A stretch of DNA of 64,000 nucleotides from Colocasia esculenta. Its lineage: Eukaryota; Streptophyta; Magnoliopsida; Alismatales; Araceae. Where the stretch lies: the NCBI GenBank assembly GCA_014218235.1, contig CM024760.1, forward strand, positions 9,900,049 to 9,964,048, in the 5' to 3' direction. The position numbers and the translations under genes were made by a program. The notes below the pieces were generated by a model. The model was not told the DNA's origin. It searched no databases and worked only from the letters and a program-made list of their open reading frames with translations. Positions 1-12,207 of this stretch are shown here, in pieces (position 1 is the first letter of the stretch; each line of letters starts with the position of its first letter).

Positions 1-3000
1 GTAGATAGGCCTTCGGCACCTCGGTCGTCTCCATATCCCGCCAGTCCTGCACGCGCACAACCCGAGGAGGCTATAACCTTCTCGGACGAAGATCTTGTAG
101 GGGTTACGACCCCACACACCGATGCGCTGGTCATTTCGGCCACCATCAACCACTGTAATGTGCGCCGGATTCTGGTGGATAATGGAAGCGCCCCCGATGT
201 CTTGGCTTACGACTGCTTTGTCCTCATGGGTCTGAGAACCGATCAACTCACCCCTGTAAACTCGCCTTTGTTCGGCTTTTCGGGAGTTTCGGTTCAGCCC
301 ATGGGAAAGGTTCGCCTCCCGATCACCTTAGGGACGGCTCCAAGGGTCGTGACCAAGGTTGTTGACTTCTTGGTCATCAACAACATGCCTGGTTACAATG
401 CCATCCTCGATAGAGGTCTGATCGGACGCATCAAAGCAGTACCTTCGTCACTCCATCAGAAGATGAAGTTCCCTACTCCGAGCGGAGTTGGCGAAGTGCT
501 CGGGTGTCAGCGCGAGTCTCGTCGTTGCTATGTCCTCTCCTTAAGGGACAAGCAACCACTCGCCGACCCAGCCCCTCCAACGACCGATCAACCTTCCACC
601 AGCCGAGGAGCACCTGCTGAAGATTTGATTCCCGTCCAGGTAGATGACGACCCCGAACACGTTTTGTACATTGGTGCCTTGTTGACAGAGGCCGAGCAGC
701 AACGCTACACAGCCTTCCTGCTGGCCAATTTGGACGTGTTCGCCTGGTCTGATGATGAACTTCTGGGCATTTCCCCAGACGTAATGGTGCATCGCCTCCG
801 TCTGGATCCACGGATCCCACCAGTTCAGCAAAGGAGGCGACCTGTGAACCGAGAACGGCAGACCGTGATCCAGGATCACGTAGTCAAAAGCCGAACTGTT
901 GGGCTCCTCCGAGAAGCCCAATACCCAAGGTGGATCTCCAATGTGGTCCTCGTACGCAAGGCCAACGGAAAATGGCGTGTGTGCGTTGATTACAAGGATC
1001 TCAATAAAGCGACGCCCAAGGACAACTTCTCTCTGCCACGCATCGATCAGCTGGTGGATTCTACTTCCGGTCACGAGCTCCTCAGCTTTTTGGACGCCTA
1101 CTCTGGCTACCAACAGATCAGTATGCATCCCCCGGACCAAGACGCCACGACGTTCGTTACAGACCTAGGCTTGTACTATTTTACCAGAATGCCTTTTGGT
1201 CTAAAGAACACAGGTGCAACTTACCAACGGCTGGTCAACAGGATGTTCGAGCAGCAGATCGGGCGCAATATGGAGGTCTATGTTGATGACATGTTGGTCA
1301 AAATGCTTCCAAGCAACGACCACATTTCTGACCTCCAGGAAACTTTCGCAACCCTGCGAAAGTACAATATGAAGCTCAACCCAGTCAAGTGCGCGTTTGG
1401 TGTTCGGTCCGGTAAGTTCCTCGGGTTCCTTGTATCAAACAAAGGAATAGAGGCAAACCCAGAGAAAATCCAAGCCGTGCTTGAGATGAGCAGTCCGAAG
1501 ACAGTACGCGACGTCCAACGGCTGACAGGGCGTCTTGCGGCACTGAATAGGTTCATGTCCCGAGCAGCAGAAAGAAGTTTTAACTTCTTCAAGTTGCTCC
1601 GAGGCCCTAAAAGCGCCTCGAAGCAAGGGGGGCAAGTACGGTGGACTGATGAATGCGAGGCTGCCTTCACCGAGCTGAAGGCATATTTGGCAGCCCCTCT
1701 TGTTCTCTCAAAACCTGTGCTCGGGGAGCCTTTGTTCGTGTACCTCTCGGTTACCGAACACTCCATCAGCGCAGTCTTGATCAGAGAAGTAGGAGCGGCG
1801 CAACATCCGGTGTACTACATCAGCAGGGTCCTCCAAGAAGCTGAAAGGAGGTACCCCAGAGCAAAAAAACTTGCCCTTGCTCTCGTCACAGCTGCTCGGA
1901 AGCTTAGGCCATATTTTCAGGCCCATTCCGTCACGGTTCTAACCGATCAGCCGCTGAAATCCATTCTTCAGCGGCCAGAGGCTTCCGGAAGGCTTGTTAA
2001 GTGGGCGATAGAGCTTGGTGAGTTTGACATCAGCTTCCGACCGAGGACGGCGGTCAAAGCGCAGGCATTAGCAGACTTCGTGGCGGAATGCACTCTCCCG
2101 GCCGAGCAGGATCCACCGCTGGCGGATGAACCCCCATGGGAGCTCTACGTCGATGGATCCTCTTGCGTGACAGGGAGTGGAGCTGGCTTGGTCCTCACCT
2201 CCCCGGAGGGGTTAGAGTTCCAATACGCCCTCCGTTTTCGCTTTTCGGCCTCCAACAACGTAGCCGAATACGAAGCTTTGTTGTCCGGTATCCGCATGGC
2301 TAGGCACCTTGGAGCCATTCGGCTTAGGGTCTAGGGGTGTTCATGGTTTGGTTTGGTTTGGTTTAGAGGGAATTTTTTAAAAACCAAACCAAACCATAAC
2401 CAAAGCCAACCCGAACCAAACCAAACCGTAATTTTTTCAAACCAAACCAAACCGAACCGATATAATTCGGTTTGGTTCGGTTGGTTTGGTTTAACCCGAA
2501 AATAAGTGGACCTTTCACAAACAAGACTTTAACCTACTATTTCTTTTGGAGGTAGGGCTTTAATCACATATTCACATGTTGACTCAATTTAACCATCACC
2601 TATATAATGAGGAAATATTATCTATATATTTGATGACCATATTACTTTACACAATGCGTAATATTTACATATATACATATATATATATATGTATGTATAT
2701 ATTAAACAAAAATATTGATACATATGTATAAATTAAAATTATATTATTAAAATTCGGTTTTATCGGTTGGTTCGGTTTACAAGATCTGTAAACCGAACCA
2801 AACCGAATTTACAATTTCGGTTTGGTTTGAAACCAAACCAAATTTTTTCACTTTCAAACCGAACCAAACCGAACCAAATTGATCGGTTCGGTTTGGTTTT
2901 TCGGTTTGAACCGAATAGTGAACACCCCTATTAGGGTCTTTAGTGACTCCCAATTGGTGGCCAGCCAGGTGAGCGGGCAGTTCGGAGCAAGGGAACCCCG

Positions 3001-4459
3001 CATGGCTCAATACCTCCAACAGGTCAAGAGCCAAGCAGAGAGCCTCACATACTTCGAAGTTATACACGTCCCGCGGGAGCAGAACGCACGAGCAGATGCA
3101 CTTGCCAAACTGGCATCCTCAGGTGACATCGCCCCTTCTCGCTCCATATTCATAGAAGAGCTCGCCTCGCCGAGCACAGAAGTAGATGTCGCAGCCATAG
3201 AAACAGGCCCACCAACTCCGAGCTGGGTGGATCCTCTCTTGGCATATCTACTCCGAGGTGAGCTTCCTCCCGAACAGGGCGATGCTCGGAGAATCAGGAT
3301 GTGTTCTCAGCATTTCACCCTCATAGAAGGTAAGCTATACCGACGGTCCCTTTCAAGACCTCATCTGCGTTGCCTCAACCCTGAGGAGGCCCTTGCGGCC
3401 ATAGAAGAAGTCCACGAGGGGCTGTGCGGAAGCCACCTGGGGGGCAGGACGCTAGCACGCAGCCTTATCCGAGCAGGGTTCTGGTGGCCTTCCCTTCAAA
3501 AGGATTGCATGTCCTTCGTCAGGAAATGTCCAGAATGCCAAAAGTTCGGGGAACTCATCAAGCAGCCTGCCGAACAGCTCCACAGCCTGTTCGAGCCACG
3601 CCCTTTCGCCAGATGGGGCATTGATATCTTGGGTCCCTTCCCAGAGGCCCAGGGGCGTAAGAAGTTTCTGTTCGTGGCCATCGATTACTTCACCAAATGG
3701 ATCGAGGCCGAACCTGTTGCCACAATCACCGAATAAGCCGCATGGAAGTTCGTCTGGAAGAACCTTCTCTGCAGGTTTGGCGTCCCGAAGGTGATCACCT
3801 CTGACAACGGGAAGCAGTTCGACAGTACCTTCTTCAAACAGAAATGCGCCGAGTTCGGGATCTACAACCACTTCACCTCCGTGGCTCATCCCCAGGCTAA
3901 CGGTTTGGTCGAAAATGCCAACCGAACACTGCTGCACGGGATCCGCACAAGAGTAGAGGCTGTAGGTGGATCATGGATTGACGAGCTCCCAAACGTCCTT
4001 TGGTGTCACCGAACGACTGCTCGGGTAGCTACAGGGGAAACACCTTTCCATTTGGCCTACGGCTCGGAAGCGGTTGTACCTCTGGAAGTAGCCCTTCCAA
4101 CCATCCGAACAACTCACTTCGACGAAGCGGCCAACAACCGTGCTCTTCGAGAAAACTTGGACATGCTTGGCGAACGACAAAGCGACGCCAGCATTCGCCT
4201 TGTTTCTTATCAGCAACGACTCGCACAATACTATAATGCGCGAGTTTGGGAAAGGCGGTTCAACGTGGGGGATTTTGTTTTGCGCCGCTGTTCGGCTTCG
4301 GATCCCCGAAGAGCAGTCGGCAAGCTTGCCATCAAATGGGAAAGACCTTATCAGGTCACCCATGTCCTCGGAAAAGGCTCATATAAGCTAACTATCCCTA
4401 GTGGCGAAGCCATACCCAGGACTTGGCATGTCTCTAATCTCAAGGCTTATCATTTATAA
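1..4459 (+). pseudogene. Gypsy pol polyprotein of element A (PR-RT-RH-aRH-INT), disrupted
   Basis: The frame is open from base 1. The aspartic protease motif DNGSA lies near 178-192. The reverse transcriptase shows YVDD at 1279-1290, followed by RNase H with LTDQPLKSIL near 1939. A second RNase H starts near 2140 (YVDGSS) and is cut at 2331 by a MITE; reading resumes at 2939. Integrase follows with its HHCC zinc site near 3407-3552, the DDE residues in WGIDILGP (about 3616), TSDNGKQF (about 3800) and LVENANRTL (about 3906), and a C-terminal tail ending at 4459. Two lesions are visible: the 599-bp insertion plus its target duplication, which shifts frame, and TAA at 3734-3736 where element B has a Gln codon (C-to-T). 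Apart from these the protein is well preserved. Confidence 0.93.
2332..2930. mobile_element. hAT-like MITE inserted in the gypsy RNase H
   Basis: The 599-bp element has 12-bp terminal inverted repeats: TAGGGGTGTTCA at 2332-2343 and its exact complement at 2919-2930. An 8-bp target duplication TTAGGGTC flanks it (2324-2331 and 2931-2938). An 8-bp duplication and a TAGGGGTG-type end are typical of non-autonomous hAT elements in plants. The subterminal regions are built of GGTTTGGTTCGGTTT-like repeats facing each other, and the centre (about 2500-2750) is AT-rich. There is no coding capacity. Removing the insert and one duplication restores the frame seen in element B, which confirms the borders. 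Confidence 0.93.
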
Positions 4460-4773
4460 AAGCCTTTTTTTTTTCAGCATCCTATCCCTCTTCTCCCTAC
4501 TTATGTTGTTTCACAAGCATTCGGCATACACACCTGATCGGAACCTCCTTTACGGTTCCCAAAGATCTGCGTCTTACATGCAACGCTTATGAGGCTAGCG
4601 GATTCCGATCCGAGCAGGAACAACCACAAAAGGGAGAAGATAGAGAAAGTGAAGCCAAAGATAAACTCATAAAGTAGATAATTTCATTTACAATAAGTTT
4701 TGTGCTTACAAGCAGGCCCTTCTTGGCCGCGGTTACAAAAAAAAGTACAAGAAGGACACGGAGCAGAAGGAAA
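4460..4773. other. Non-coding spacer between pol and antisense ORF of element A
   Basis: A short spacer follows the pol stop. The 3' ends of pol (+) and the antisense ORF (-) converge here. I see no ORF or polypurine tract in it. The matching spacer in element B is 41438-41706. Confidence 0.6.
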
Positions 4774-7383
4774 CTAAGGAGCATGTTCGGAAGGGCCAGC
4801 ATCTTCACCCGAAGAAGGCATCCGCCCGGATTGGAATTGTTCGAAGCGCACATCATCCAAGCGGGCATCGTTGGTGCGGCGCCGGCACTCCCGAACAGCG
4901 GCCTCGAAAGCTTCTCGGGCGCGCTCCACCCAAGATAAACGCTCTCCGAAGTCCCTCCCAGCGTTAAGACCCACTCTATAACAGCGGGCCCCATACTGCT
5001 CCAAATCCTCCTTGTAGTCCGACCTAGCCTTGTAGTCCGTAACGGCGCGGACCCCCGCATCTGCGACCACTCTGGCAAGAGCATCCTTCTCGGCCCGGGC
5101 CACGACGACATTCAGCTCCAAAGCTTGAAGGGCAGTTTTGAGGTTCTTCACCTCCTCCTCCAGATCCGCCTTGCGAGCCTTATGCCTCACCATAAGATTC
5201 TTGCAGAAAGCCGACTGCGCTTCATACAGATATTTCTGCTTCCGGGACCGAGCAGCCAGAGCCTTCAGAACACCCATTGATGTGGATATTCCATCCACAA
5301 GAGCCTCCAGATCCACATCGCTCGCCACGTCATCATCCTGGCTCTCGGGATGGTATTCTTCTGTGGACATCTCCGGAGTCTTCTCGGCGGGAAGGCCTTG
5401 GCACCTTGCTAGCCGATCGAGGTAGGAGGCAGTGGGGCTAGGAGGCAACTTCCTTGGCGACACCTCAACACGTCGGAGTGTCGCCTCCAGCGTCGCCACC
5501 GAGGGCACCTCTGGGAGTCTTCTGTGCAGCACTTCCGTCAGAGGCCTGTCATCGTCCCCGGAGCTTTCGTCTCCAGCCGCAGCAGGGGTAGACGGGACCG
5601 GGACGACGTCAATTACAAGGCCCCTCGTCCGACCGACCCGGAGGCTGAGGCTTGGTCCACCCCAATGGCCTCCTGATTGTTGTCGGCGCACCTCCCCACC
5701 AGGAGCTGAGCGCTTTCCTCTCTAAGGACGGCTGCACTCTCGCCGACTACAACATCCCCAGCGATCACCTCGGTGCATCCTCGCCGACTACACGGCCTTC
5801 GGTGACACTGAGGTAGGGGGCATGGGGGGCAGGATTTCTCCACTTCCTTGCGGAATATCCCCCTCGGAAGAACTGCCTCGCCAGTACCGCAATCCACTGC
5901 GGCCGCAGGAGTAAGACTATTAATCCTCCCGCTCCTCTCCCCGAGCTCCGCCCCCGACCACGGCGGACAACCCGTCCTCGGCGTTGAGCTGTGCGCCTTC
6001 ATCTGGCGTGCCACCCTGCTCGGCGCCCCTTCCTTGGGCAGGACCTTGGGTCTCGTGTGTGCACTGGCGACTCGCCCGTCCTCGGGAGCATCCGATTCAT
6101 CGCTGACCATAACCAGTCCCAGCTCGGCGGACATCTTATGACCGCCTCAGGACGGCTCACAATCGAAGTTTCAGACGCCCTCCCTTCGGGCGTCTTTTGT
6201 ACGTTGGCGAGGTCTTCGAGCCAACATAAGCCCAGGATCCTCCTCTTCTTCTTCCTCTTCTTCTGCGCTCTCTACAACGCGCGACATCGTCTTCATCGTC
6301 TTCTTCTTCTTCCGAGCTCGGCGCTCGTCGGACACCTCTGTTCGGAGGTACGATCTTCGGCGCGTGACTCCAGCCGGGCCCGCTTGCGCTTCTCTTCCTC
6401 CTCGATTAGGGAAGAGAAAATGCGCTTCGATGATTGGCACCGTCGGGTGCCTCTTCACAGCACCTCCCTTCACCACGGCATTCGCCTTCTGCGCGGGCCC
6501 CTTTGCAGAGACATCCTAATCTAGCCTTATCAGGTAAAGGCTAACGGGGATCGTCTCGGCGTACTTCGCCATATCCTTCTGGACCCTACCGCGGCTACTT
6601 CTTCATCATCTAGAAGAAACAGAAGAAGAAGAAGGATCAGAACCCATGCATGGGGAAAATAAAACAAGCAGCAGAAGACTTACCCCAGGCGCAGCTGAGC
6701 TTGTATTTCACAAGCTTGTACTCGGTCAGGTACCCCTCAAAGTGGTTACCCCGACCGTGTTTAGCGATTGGGAGGCCGCGGCTGCCCCTGAATCAAGAAA
6801 GGGGCCATGTCCGCCTTCCTAAGTGGCTCCCACCGCCATCACAGGGAAGTCCCACTCAGGGATGTTGCTCCCTTTCTCTGCCCCACGAAGAAGAAGAGGC
6901 GTCATGTCCACCCCTTGTTGTTGGACAGGCGGGGCGAGAAGTGATCCGCATCCGGTTCGTACGATGTTTCACGTACACGATCCCCATCTTGGACTGCGGG
7001 GGAGCAAGCCAAGCTGAAGTGACTTCGGAAGATCTTCGCGGTTGCTTCGATCTTCCTCTTCTTGCATATGATGCAGAAGACGAAGATGGTTCTCCAGGAG
7101 TTTGGCGTCAGCTGGATAGGCGCCACCTTCCAACTCTGGAGCAGCTCCTTTGCGATATCCGGCATCGGCAACCGGAGACCAGCCTCCAGCAGATCCAGTG
7201 AAAGCACGAAGCATCCCTGCCTCGTAGTTAGGTACGAATCGTCTTCGCGCATCATGACGATGTCGTACTCTTCGCCTATCCGGAAGCGCTCCCGAAGACC
7301 CTCAAAGCTCCGGTACCTCGCCGCTTTCGCCGCCACCGGCGGGATTCCACTGGCTTCAACAATCTCCTTTCCCTTCTGGGCAT
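4774..7383 (-). pseudogene. Antisense spliced ORF (aORF) of element A, degenerate
   Basis: This is the counterpart of the + strand aORF of element B. The probable ATG is at 7383-7381. A 1-base loss just after it shifts frame, and a conserved globular domain then follows (about 7340-6900; GLRERFRIGEEY and PIQLTPNSWR). That domain resembles the family called putative gypsy type transposon (Pfam PF04195 from memory). The reading becomes poor from about 6900 to 6690. A splice donor GTAAGT lies at 6683-6678 and an acceptor ending AG at 6611-6610, giving a 74-bp intron at the same place as in B. The second exon has lost frame in parts (6600-5700). From 5691 to 4774 it reads as an acidic then coiled-coil C-terminus with many Glu, Lys and Ala. 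Function unknown. Confidence 0.75.
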
Positions 7384-7469
7384 CGCTGGAAGGCAAGGAG
7401 CACAACACACGAAGAGAGAAGAAGTGCAAGAACAGAGGAAAGCGCAAGAAGGGAGATGGCAAGTGACTC

Positions 7470-8548
7470 TAGAGGCAGCGGACTCTGGAAGAATTTGAAG
7501 GTGAAGACCCCGCTCTCACCTCACCCCTTCCTTTAAGGAAGGTGAGGTGCGAAATTCGAAGCGGGACTGGAAACGGCATTTCCCTCCATTCCAAGTCTCT
7601 TCTCGAATGCCCGCGGGTGACCGTTCGAGCCTGGCATGTGACGTTCCGGCTTTGACACGACCCCCGTTGTCATCATGAAAGCTTCATGTTTGAGGTGAAC
7701 CCTTCTGCAACGGCGTCGCCACAGGTCTATTCGGATCTCTGGGGACGATATCACATTTAAGGCAGAGGTGACACCCGATCAGGTTGCCGCCCTTAAGCGC
7801 TCCGATTCCTGAGCCACTTGAGGCGTGGGGGCAAGTGTGGTGGCTGTTTTCTGCCACCTAAGCCCATCGCGTCAAGGCCCATTCGAGCCTTCTTTTGTAC
7901 GTGGCCTCCTCGCACGGTCCCACGCCTCCATACGGATCGGAGGAAAGAGGACCCGTGCCAGCCATCCCTAGCGAAGCACTGCCGAGCTCGTCAGCGGGCG
8001 GCTTCGAACAAGGCCTTAATCTGCTGCGCGGTATAACCTGGATATCACCGAACAGCACGTCGATCCCCCATGTGGGTCACCTGCTCGGAAGGTGTGTCCA
8101 AAGGGTGCAGAGCAGGTCCTCTGGCTTACATCGCGGTTGTAACCTCCCCAGGCCACGCGCCCCATCATCAAGAGGCGCGTTAACTACCTGGCATCTCAAC
8201 GGGCACCTGAGCGCATGACTCCTCCCGTTATGCGCTCCCCTCAAGGCACCTTTTCAGGCACGATCTACCGACGTTACGAACGATCGCCTTGGCACCAACG
8301 CCTATAAAAACACAGGTACAAGACCATGCACTGGTACGTTCTCTCTCACGCGAACACACCTTCCTACATACAAACCCCCTGCCTCGTAAGCTTCAGACTG
8401 ACTTAGGCATCGGAGGGTTTCCCCGGTCTTCACTGGGCCCCCTGATCCAATTCTGGTTTTTGCAAGCCTTCGTCCACACCGGCGTTCGTCTTCCCCATCT
8501 TCTCTAGTGGAGGCCCGTTTGGCTCCGGCCAAAACAAGATTACACCAC

Positions 8549-8552
<4 letters not shown>
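7470..8552 (+). repeat. 3' LTR of gypsy element A
   Basis: The sequence is homologous to the LTRs of element B in the opposite orientation. It shares the TATA region ACGCCTATAAA, the stretch TGACTTAGGCATCGGAGGG near 8398-8416, and the last bases ACACCACCACA. The end at 8552 is clear (CA end). The start is approximate because A and B differ too much here. A near-perfect palindrome around CCTTTAAGG (about 7517-7551) corresponds to CCTTATAAGG in B. Confidence 0.8.
8303..8309 (+). promoter_or_regulatory. LTR TATA box of element A
   Basis: TATAAAA lies about 245 bases before the LTR end, at the same place as TATAAA in both LTRs of element B. It is the expected U3 promoter of the retroelement. Confidence 0.6.
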
Positions 8553-8587
<35 letters not shown>

Positions 8588-8588
8588 G
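8551..8588. repeat. (CA)n(TA)n microsatellite at the LTR edge
   Basis: A dinucleotide run starts exactly where the LTR of element A ends in CACCACCACA. It may have grown from the LTR end itself and it hides the right target duplication. Confidence 0.85.
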
Positions 8589-9114
8589 TCAAATATATGT
8601 GCTAAAGATATGTATATAAATAGATCCACTGAATTCTTACTGATTTTTCGATTGACCTCACACAAGCCCTTTTTCTGGATGCTTCCAATTCGCATCCTTG
8701 CTCAGCTTCCACAGGTTAAATCAATTCTGCGACAATGTTTTGACCTTCGTTTGGTCGAGGTACTGAAGCAGGTGGCAAGGTCGATGCCGGTGGGCTTAGG
8801 ATGTTCTCACATGGAGGGGAAGATGGGGACACAATACTATCAGCCTTAGAATCTATTGGAATGTTCTCACATGGGGGGGAAGATGGGGACATAATACTAA
8901 CGGCCTTAGACTCATTAGCCCCCTAACAACAATAGGGGTTAACACCTCCGATGGTGGTCGTATACTTGGGTGGAGAATAATGAGTGGGAAGGTGGCCTTC
9001 CAGTTGGCACTAGGGGTGGAAGTTGGGGGGAATACTAGTTGAACAAGTCCACGACCTAGGTCAGTGCTGGTGGACCGACACTGCACGGGTTACTGTTTGG
9101 TGCCGACCGCGAAG

Positions 9115-9475
9115 ATTTTCCCGACATCGAAGGTCTTCCAATCGCACAGGGACGCAGCATTGGCGGTGCAGTTTCGCACGGCCTTCCAGTCGCACGGGGG
9201 AGAAGCGACGCCCACGGCCTTCCAGTCGCACGGGGAAGAAGCGACGCCCACGGTCGGCGAAGTGGGAACAGGGGAAGAGCGCCGAATCGCACAGGGGAAG
9301 AGCGCAAGAGCGCCGAATTGCACAGGGGAAGAATGGAGTTCGCGCGGGGAACTGCAGCAATGGCGATAGAGTTTGCAAGGGGGTGCGCGCCGAATGGCAC
9401 AGGGGAAGAATGGAGTTCGCGCGGGGAACTGTGGTGTTCGCGCGGGGAACTGTGACTTGCACAGGGGTAGGAAGG
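9115..9475. repeat. GC-rich degenerate tandem repeat
   Basis: A 36-bp unit containing GCCTTCCAGTCGCACGGGG occurs at 9181 and again at 9217, followed by several looser copies of GCGCCGAATxGCACAGGGGAAGA and GTTCGCGCGGGGAACTG up to about 9470. Several frames stay open only because of GC content. Its origin is not recognised. The flanks 8589-9114 and 9476-9700 show no gene; AATGTTCTCACATGG-type segments recur near 8800-8875. Confidence 0.65.
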
Positions 9476-9700
9476 GAAAACGACAGCTCCTTATGTCATA
9501 TCCAATCTTCTCTCTCTTGGTGCAGACCAGAGATGATGACGGGGACCGAGGGGGCCAGCTCAACTGCCAAATGGCTGAAGGTTATGGGAGTTTGCAAATT
9601 GACAAACGGCATTTGCAAACCCCGGTTTGCACCAAGAGTTTTCTGCAACAATATGGTCAAGCTTGGGTGGAAAACTTCTCAACAATTTCTCAACAACTCT

Positions 9701-9964
9701 TTAATCAGATAAATTTTTGCTTAGAACTCGAATTTTGTTAATAACTACATTAATAGTTCTAGAAATGAACTCTTGTACAGATTTTGAATTTTTCATAAAG
9801 AGAGTTTCAAAATCACGGCGAAGACTTTGAAGTGTAATCATTTGCACCTTGTCTGATCCTTGATGTTCATTCTCTAAAATGGTCCAAACTTCATTAGATT
9901 TCACAGCTATATATCTTTGGCAAGATTGTAGCGCCCTTTCTCGATCCCATTCCAGGGACGTCAC
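9701..9964 (-). pseudogene. Copia-type gag fragment (UBN2-like)
   Basis: An 87-codon minus-strand frame reads with the pattern of the copia gag-polypeptide family: NEVWTILENEHQGSDKV, then TLQSLRRDFETL, then VQEFISRTI. Only this segment of gag is present; no protease, integrase or LTR was found next to it. It is a relic of a copia element, truncated on both sides. Confidence 0.75.
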
Positions 9965-10060
9965 ACAAAATAAATTGGTTCAACCATCTAAATTTTAAAA
10001 CACAATCATATTATGTATATTATTAATATTAGTTGTCCATACAGTATTTACATCACTGTG

Positions 10061-10104
<44 letters not shown>

Positions 10105-11020
10105 TCAAATTTCTAAAAGTTATATACAAGCAGAAGACAAAATAAACTAGAATCTATGAACTTCTAATAAGCCGCAAAAATCTCCTTGAGTCACACCGTA
10201 CCCCTATCTACACTCCTACTCATTAGGATTTTCTACAAAAAGGAGTCAATTGATTGGGTGAGTCTAAAGAGTCAGTAGACACATTTAATACCAATACATA
10301 CTAATTAAGTAGCCATAGGCTCTGCAACTTTCATAATAAAAAAAATATTTTAGAAATGTGATTATATTAACTGTATAAAATAAATATAAATTTTCAATTT
10401 ATGTTTTCATATAACTGACAAATTTTAAATCACATATAACCTAAAAATCATATTAGGGTCGAGGCATAACCAAAATATAGTTTTTTTTTCAAATCTGATT
10501 AATTGAAGCATTTAAATTTTGACAATTAAACCAAGTCTTATTTAATGTGCTTTACATATACTGGGACATGCATATCCACAATATAAGGAGAAGTACATGT
10601 ACATCTTAATATCTAAAAATTCTATAGTTTCATATTATCATATATAAATTAATCAGGCAAAAATATAACACCAGATAATCTTTGCCATCCCTTCACCGAG
10701 ATATCATGACAGACCCCGACAAATTCGTCTACCCTGTCATGAAGGCGATGTTTTGTCTACCACTAGTTTATAACAAAGAAGTTCGCGGCTGTGTTTACTT
10801 ACACCAAAGGGAATCAAGAACCTGCGTCCGACAGTTCCCCCACTGTTTGTCGAACATCTTTATCATTCCGGAATTAAAGGGCACAACCGTTGTTGATCTT
10901 TCTCAGTCACAGATTAAGAGCCACAATTGGAACAGGAGATCTATGATCCGCCATAGCCAATCTCTTGCTCAGCCACAGTCCTTCCATGAGGTCAGCTTCG
11001 TGGACGAGGAGGGCCGAACC
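9965..11020. other. AT-rich region upstream of the dioxygenase, with (TA)n
   Basis: A (TA)n run spans about 10063-10102. The stretch 10103-10680 is AT-rich with no gene. From 10682 a frame continuous with the dioxygenase is open, with earlier ATG codons at about 10706, 10724 and 10943, but it has no family similarity upstream of about 11021. It is probably promoter and 5' UTR. No convincing TATA box could be fixed. Confidence 0.5.
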
Positions 11021-12207
11021 ATGACAGCGAGGGGACCTGTGGTTCAGGAACTGGTTCGTCATGGCCTCCAGCAGCTGCCGGCGAGGTTCCTCAGGGACGC
11101 GCCCCCGCCGGCGCTCGTTGATCACCGTGAACTGGAATCCATGGCCCTCATCGACATGGCCAAATTGAGCCCCGAAGCGGACCCCAGCAGCAGGGCGGAG
11201 GAGCTCCGCAGGCTCGCCGCCAGCGCCGAGTCGTGGGGCATGTTCTTCGTCACCGGCCACGGCGTGCCACTTCCTCTGATGGCCTCCCTAGCGGAGGTGC
11301 TGAAGGCGTTCTTTATGCTGTCTCTGGAGGAGAAGCGGGCGAGCGTCGGCTCCTACAAGGACATCGACAACCTGCTGGGTTATGGCAGATCCTTTGTGAA
11401 GTCGGAGGACCAGAAGTTGGACTGGGTAGATCGCCTGGCCATGAGGGTGCACCCCAACCAAGACTCCCTGGGTCTCCGTCTCTGGCCTCAGACTCCTGTG
11501 GACTTCAGGTATGCTCATCAATCTGCCTTTAATCGCTCTTCGAAGTTCCAACGGTACCCATCATCTTAAAAAGCTGCAACAAGATTTGTAGATAGAACCC
11601 CTCAATTTTCAAGTATGGCAGGCCAGTGGTGGAGAAGTATGTGGAGGCAGCAAGGCGGGACTGTGACATACTACTGCAAGCCTTAGCAGAGGCCTTGATG
11701 CTGGAAAGGCAGAGCTTTCTCGAACAGTTCCAACCTTGCTCGGAGTTAATAGTGAACGTTAGGAACAACTACTACCCGCCTTGTCCGTGCCCCAGCTCCT
11801 CAGTGGGCCTCAGCCCCCACACAGACGCCAGTGCCGTGACCGTGCTTGCGCAGTTCGACGGCGTGCAGGGGTTGGAGGTGCTGAGGCGGGGCAGGTGGGT
11901 CCGGGCGCCGGCGCCGGAGGGCGCGCTGCTCGTGGTCGCGGGAGACCTGCTCGAGATAATGAGCAACGGGAGGGTCGCGAGCCCGTGGCACCGGGCGATG
12001 CCATCCGCGGACCGGGAGAGGTTCTCGGTGGCGCTCTTCTACAACCCGCCGCCCCGGGCGGAGATCGGGCCCGTGGTGGGTGCTGGGTCGGGCGCCAAGC
12101 CAGTGTACAGGAAGGTCGTGGTGGAGGACTACGTGAAGAACAGCTACACGGTTTTCAACGCAGGAGAGAAGACACCCATTAAGTATGCGAAGATCGAAGC
12201 AAACTAA
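11021..12207 (+). CDS. 2-oxoglutarate/Fe(II)-dependent dioxygenase (SRG1 / norcoclaurine synthase-like)
   Basis: There are two exons, 11021-11508 and 11622-12207, with a GT-AG intron of 113 bp; the spliced protein is about 357 residues, normal for the family. The N-terminal half has the DIOX_N pattern (ALIDMAKLS, SWGMFFVTGHGV, SEDQKLDWVDRL). The C-terminal half has NNYYPPCP, the iron ligands His229 and Asp231 (PHTDAS) and His286 (PWHRA), and the 2-oxoglutarate-binding Arg296-x-Ser298 (RFS). All catalytic residues are present. Such cytosolic enzymes oxidise specialised metabolites or hormones; the substrate cannot be told from sequence. The start at 11021 fits family N-termini; 10943 is an in-frame alternative. 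The exons are very GC-rich unlike the flanks. No neighbour suggests a pathway cluster. Confidence 0.88.

Larger units (their letters stand above)
1..8552 (+). mobile_element. Ty3/gypsy Tat-lineage LTR retrotransposon A (5' part outside window)
   Basis: The order is protease, reverse transcriptase, RNase H, a second archaeal-type RNase H, integrase (1-4459), then an antisense ORF (7383-4774) and a 3' LTR ending at 8552. A second RNase H after the first and an antisense ORF between pol and the 3' LTR are known traits of the Tat lineage of plant gypsy elements. The 5' LTR, gag and the start of pol lie left of the window, so no target duplication can be checked. The element is dead: a MITE splits the second RNase H, a stop codon lies ahead of most of the integrase core, and the antisense gene is frameshifted. 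It is the same family as the minus-strand element at 37607-48370. Confidence 0.93.

Noticed and set aside
1278..1766. Minus-strand frames opposite pol in element A (and opposite gag-pol in B)
   Set aside because: They are shadows of a strongly conserved pol frame; no independent codon pattern, and no likeness to the real antisense ORF, which is elsewhere.
9023..9712. 229-codon frame across the GC-rich repeat
   Set aside because: Arg/Gly/Ser-rich product of the repeat itself; overlapping frames on both strands are equally open.
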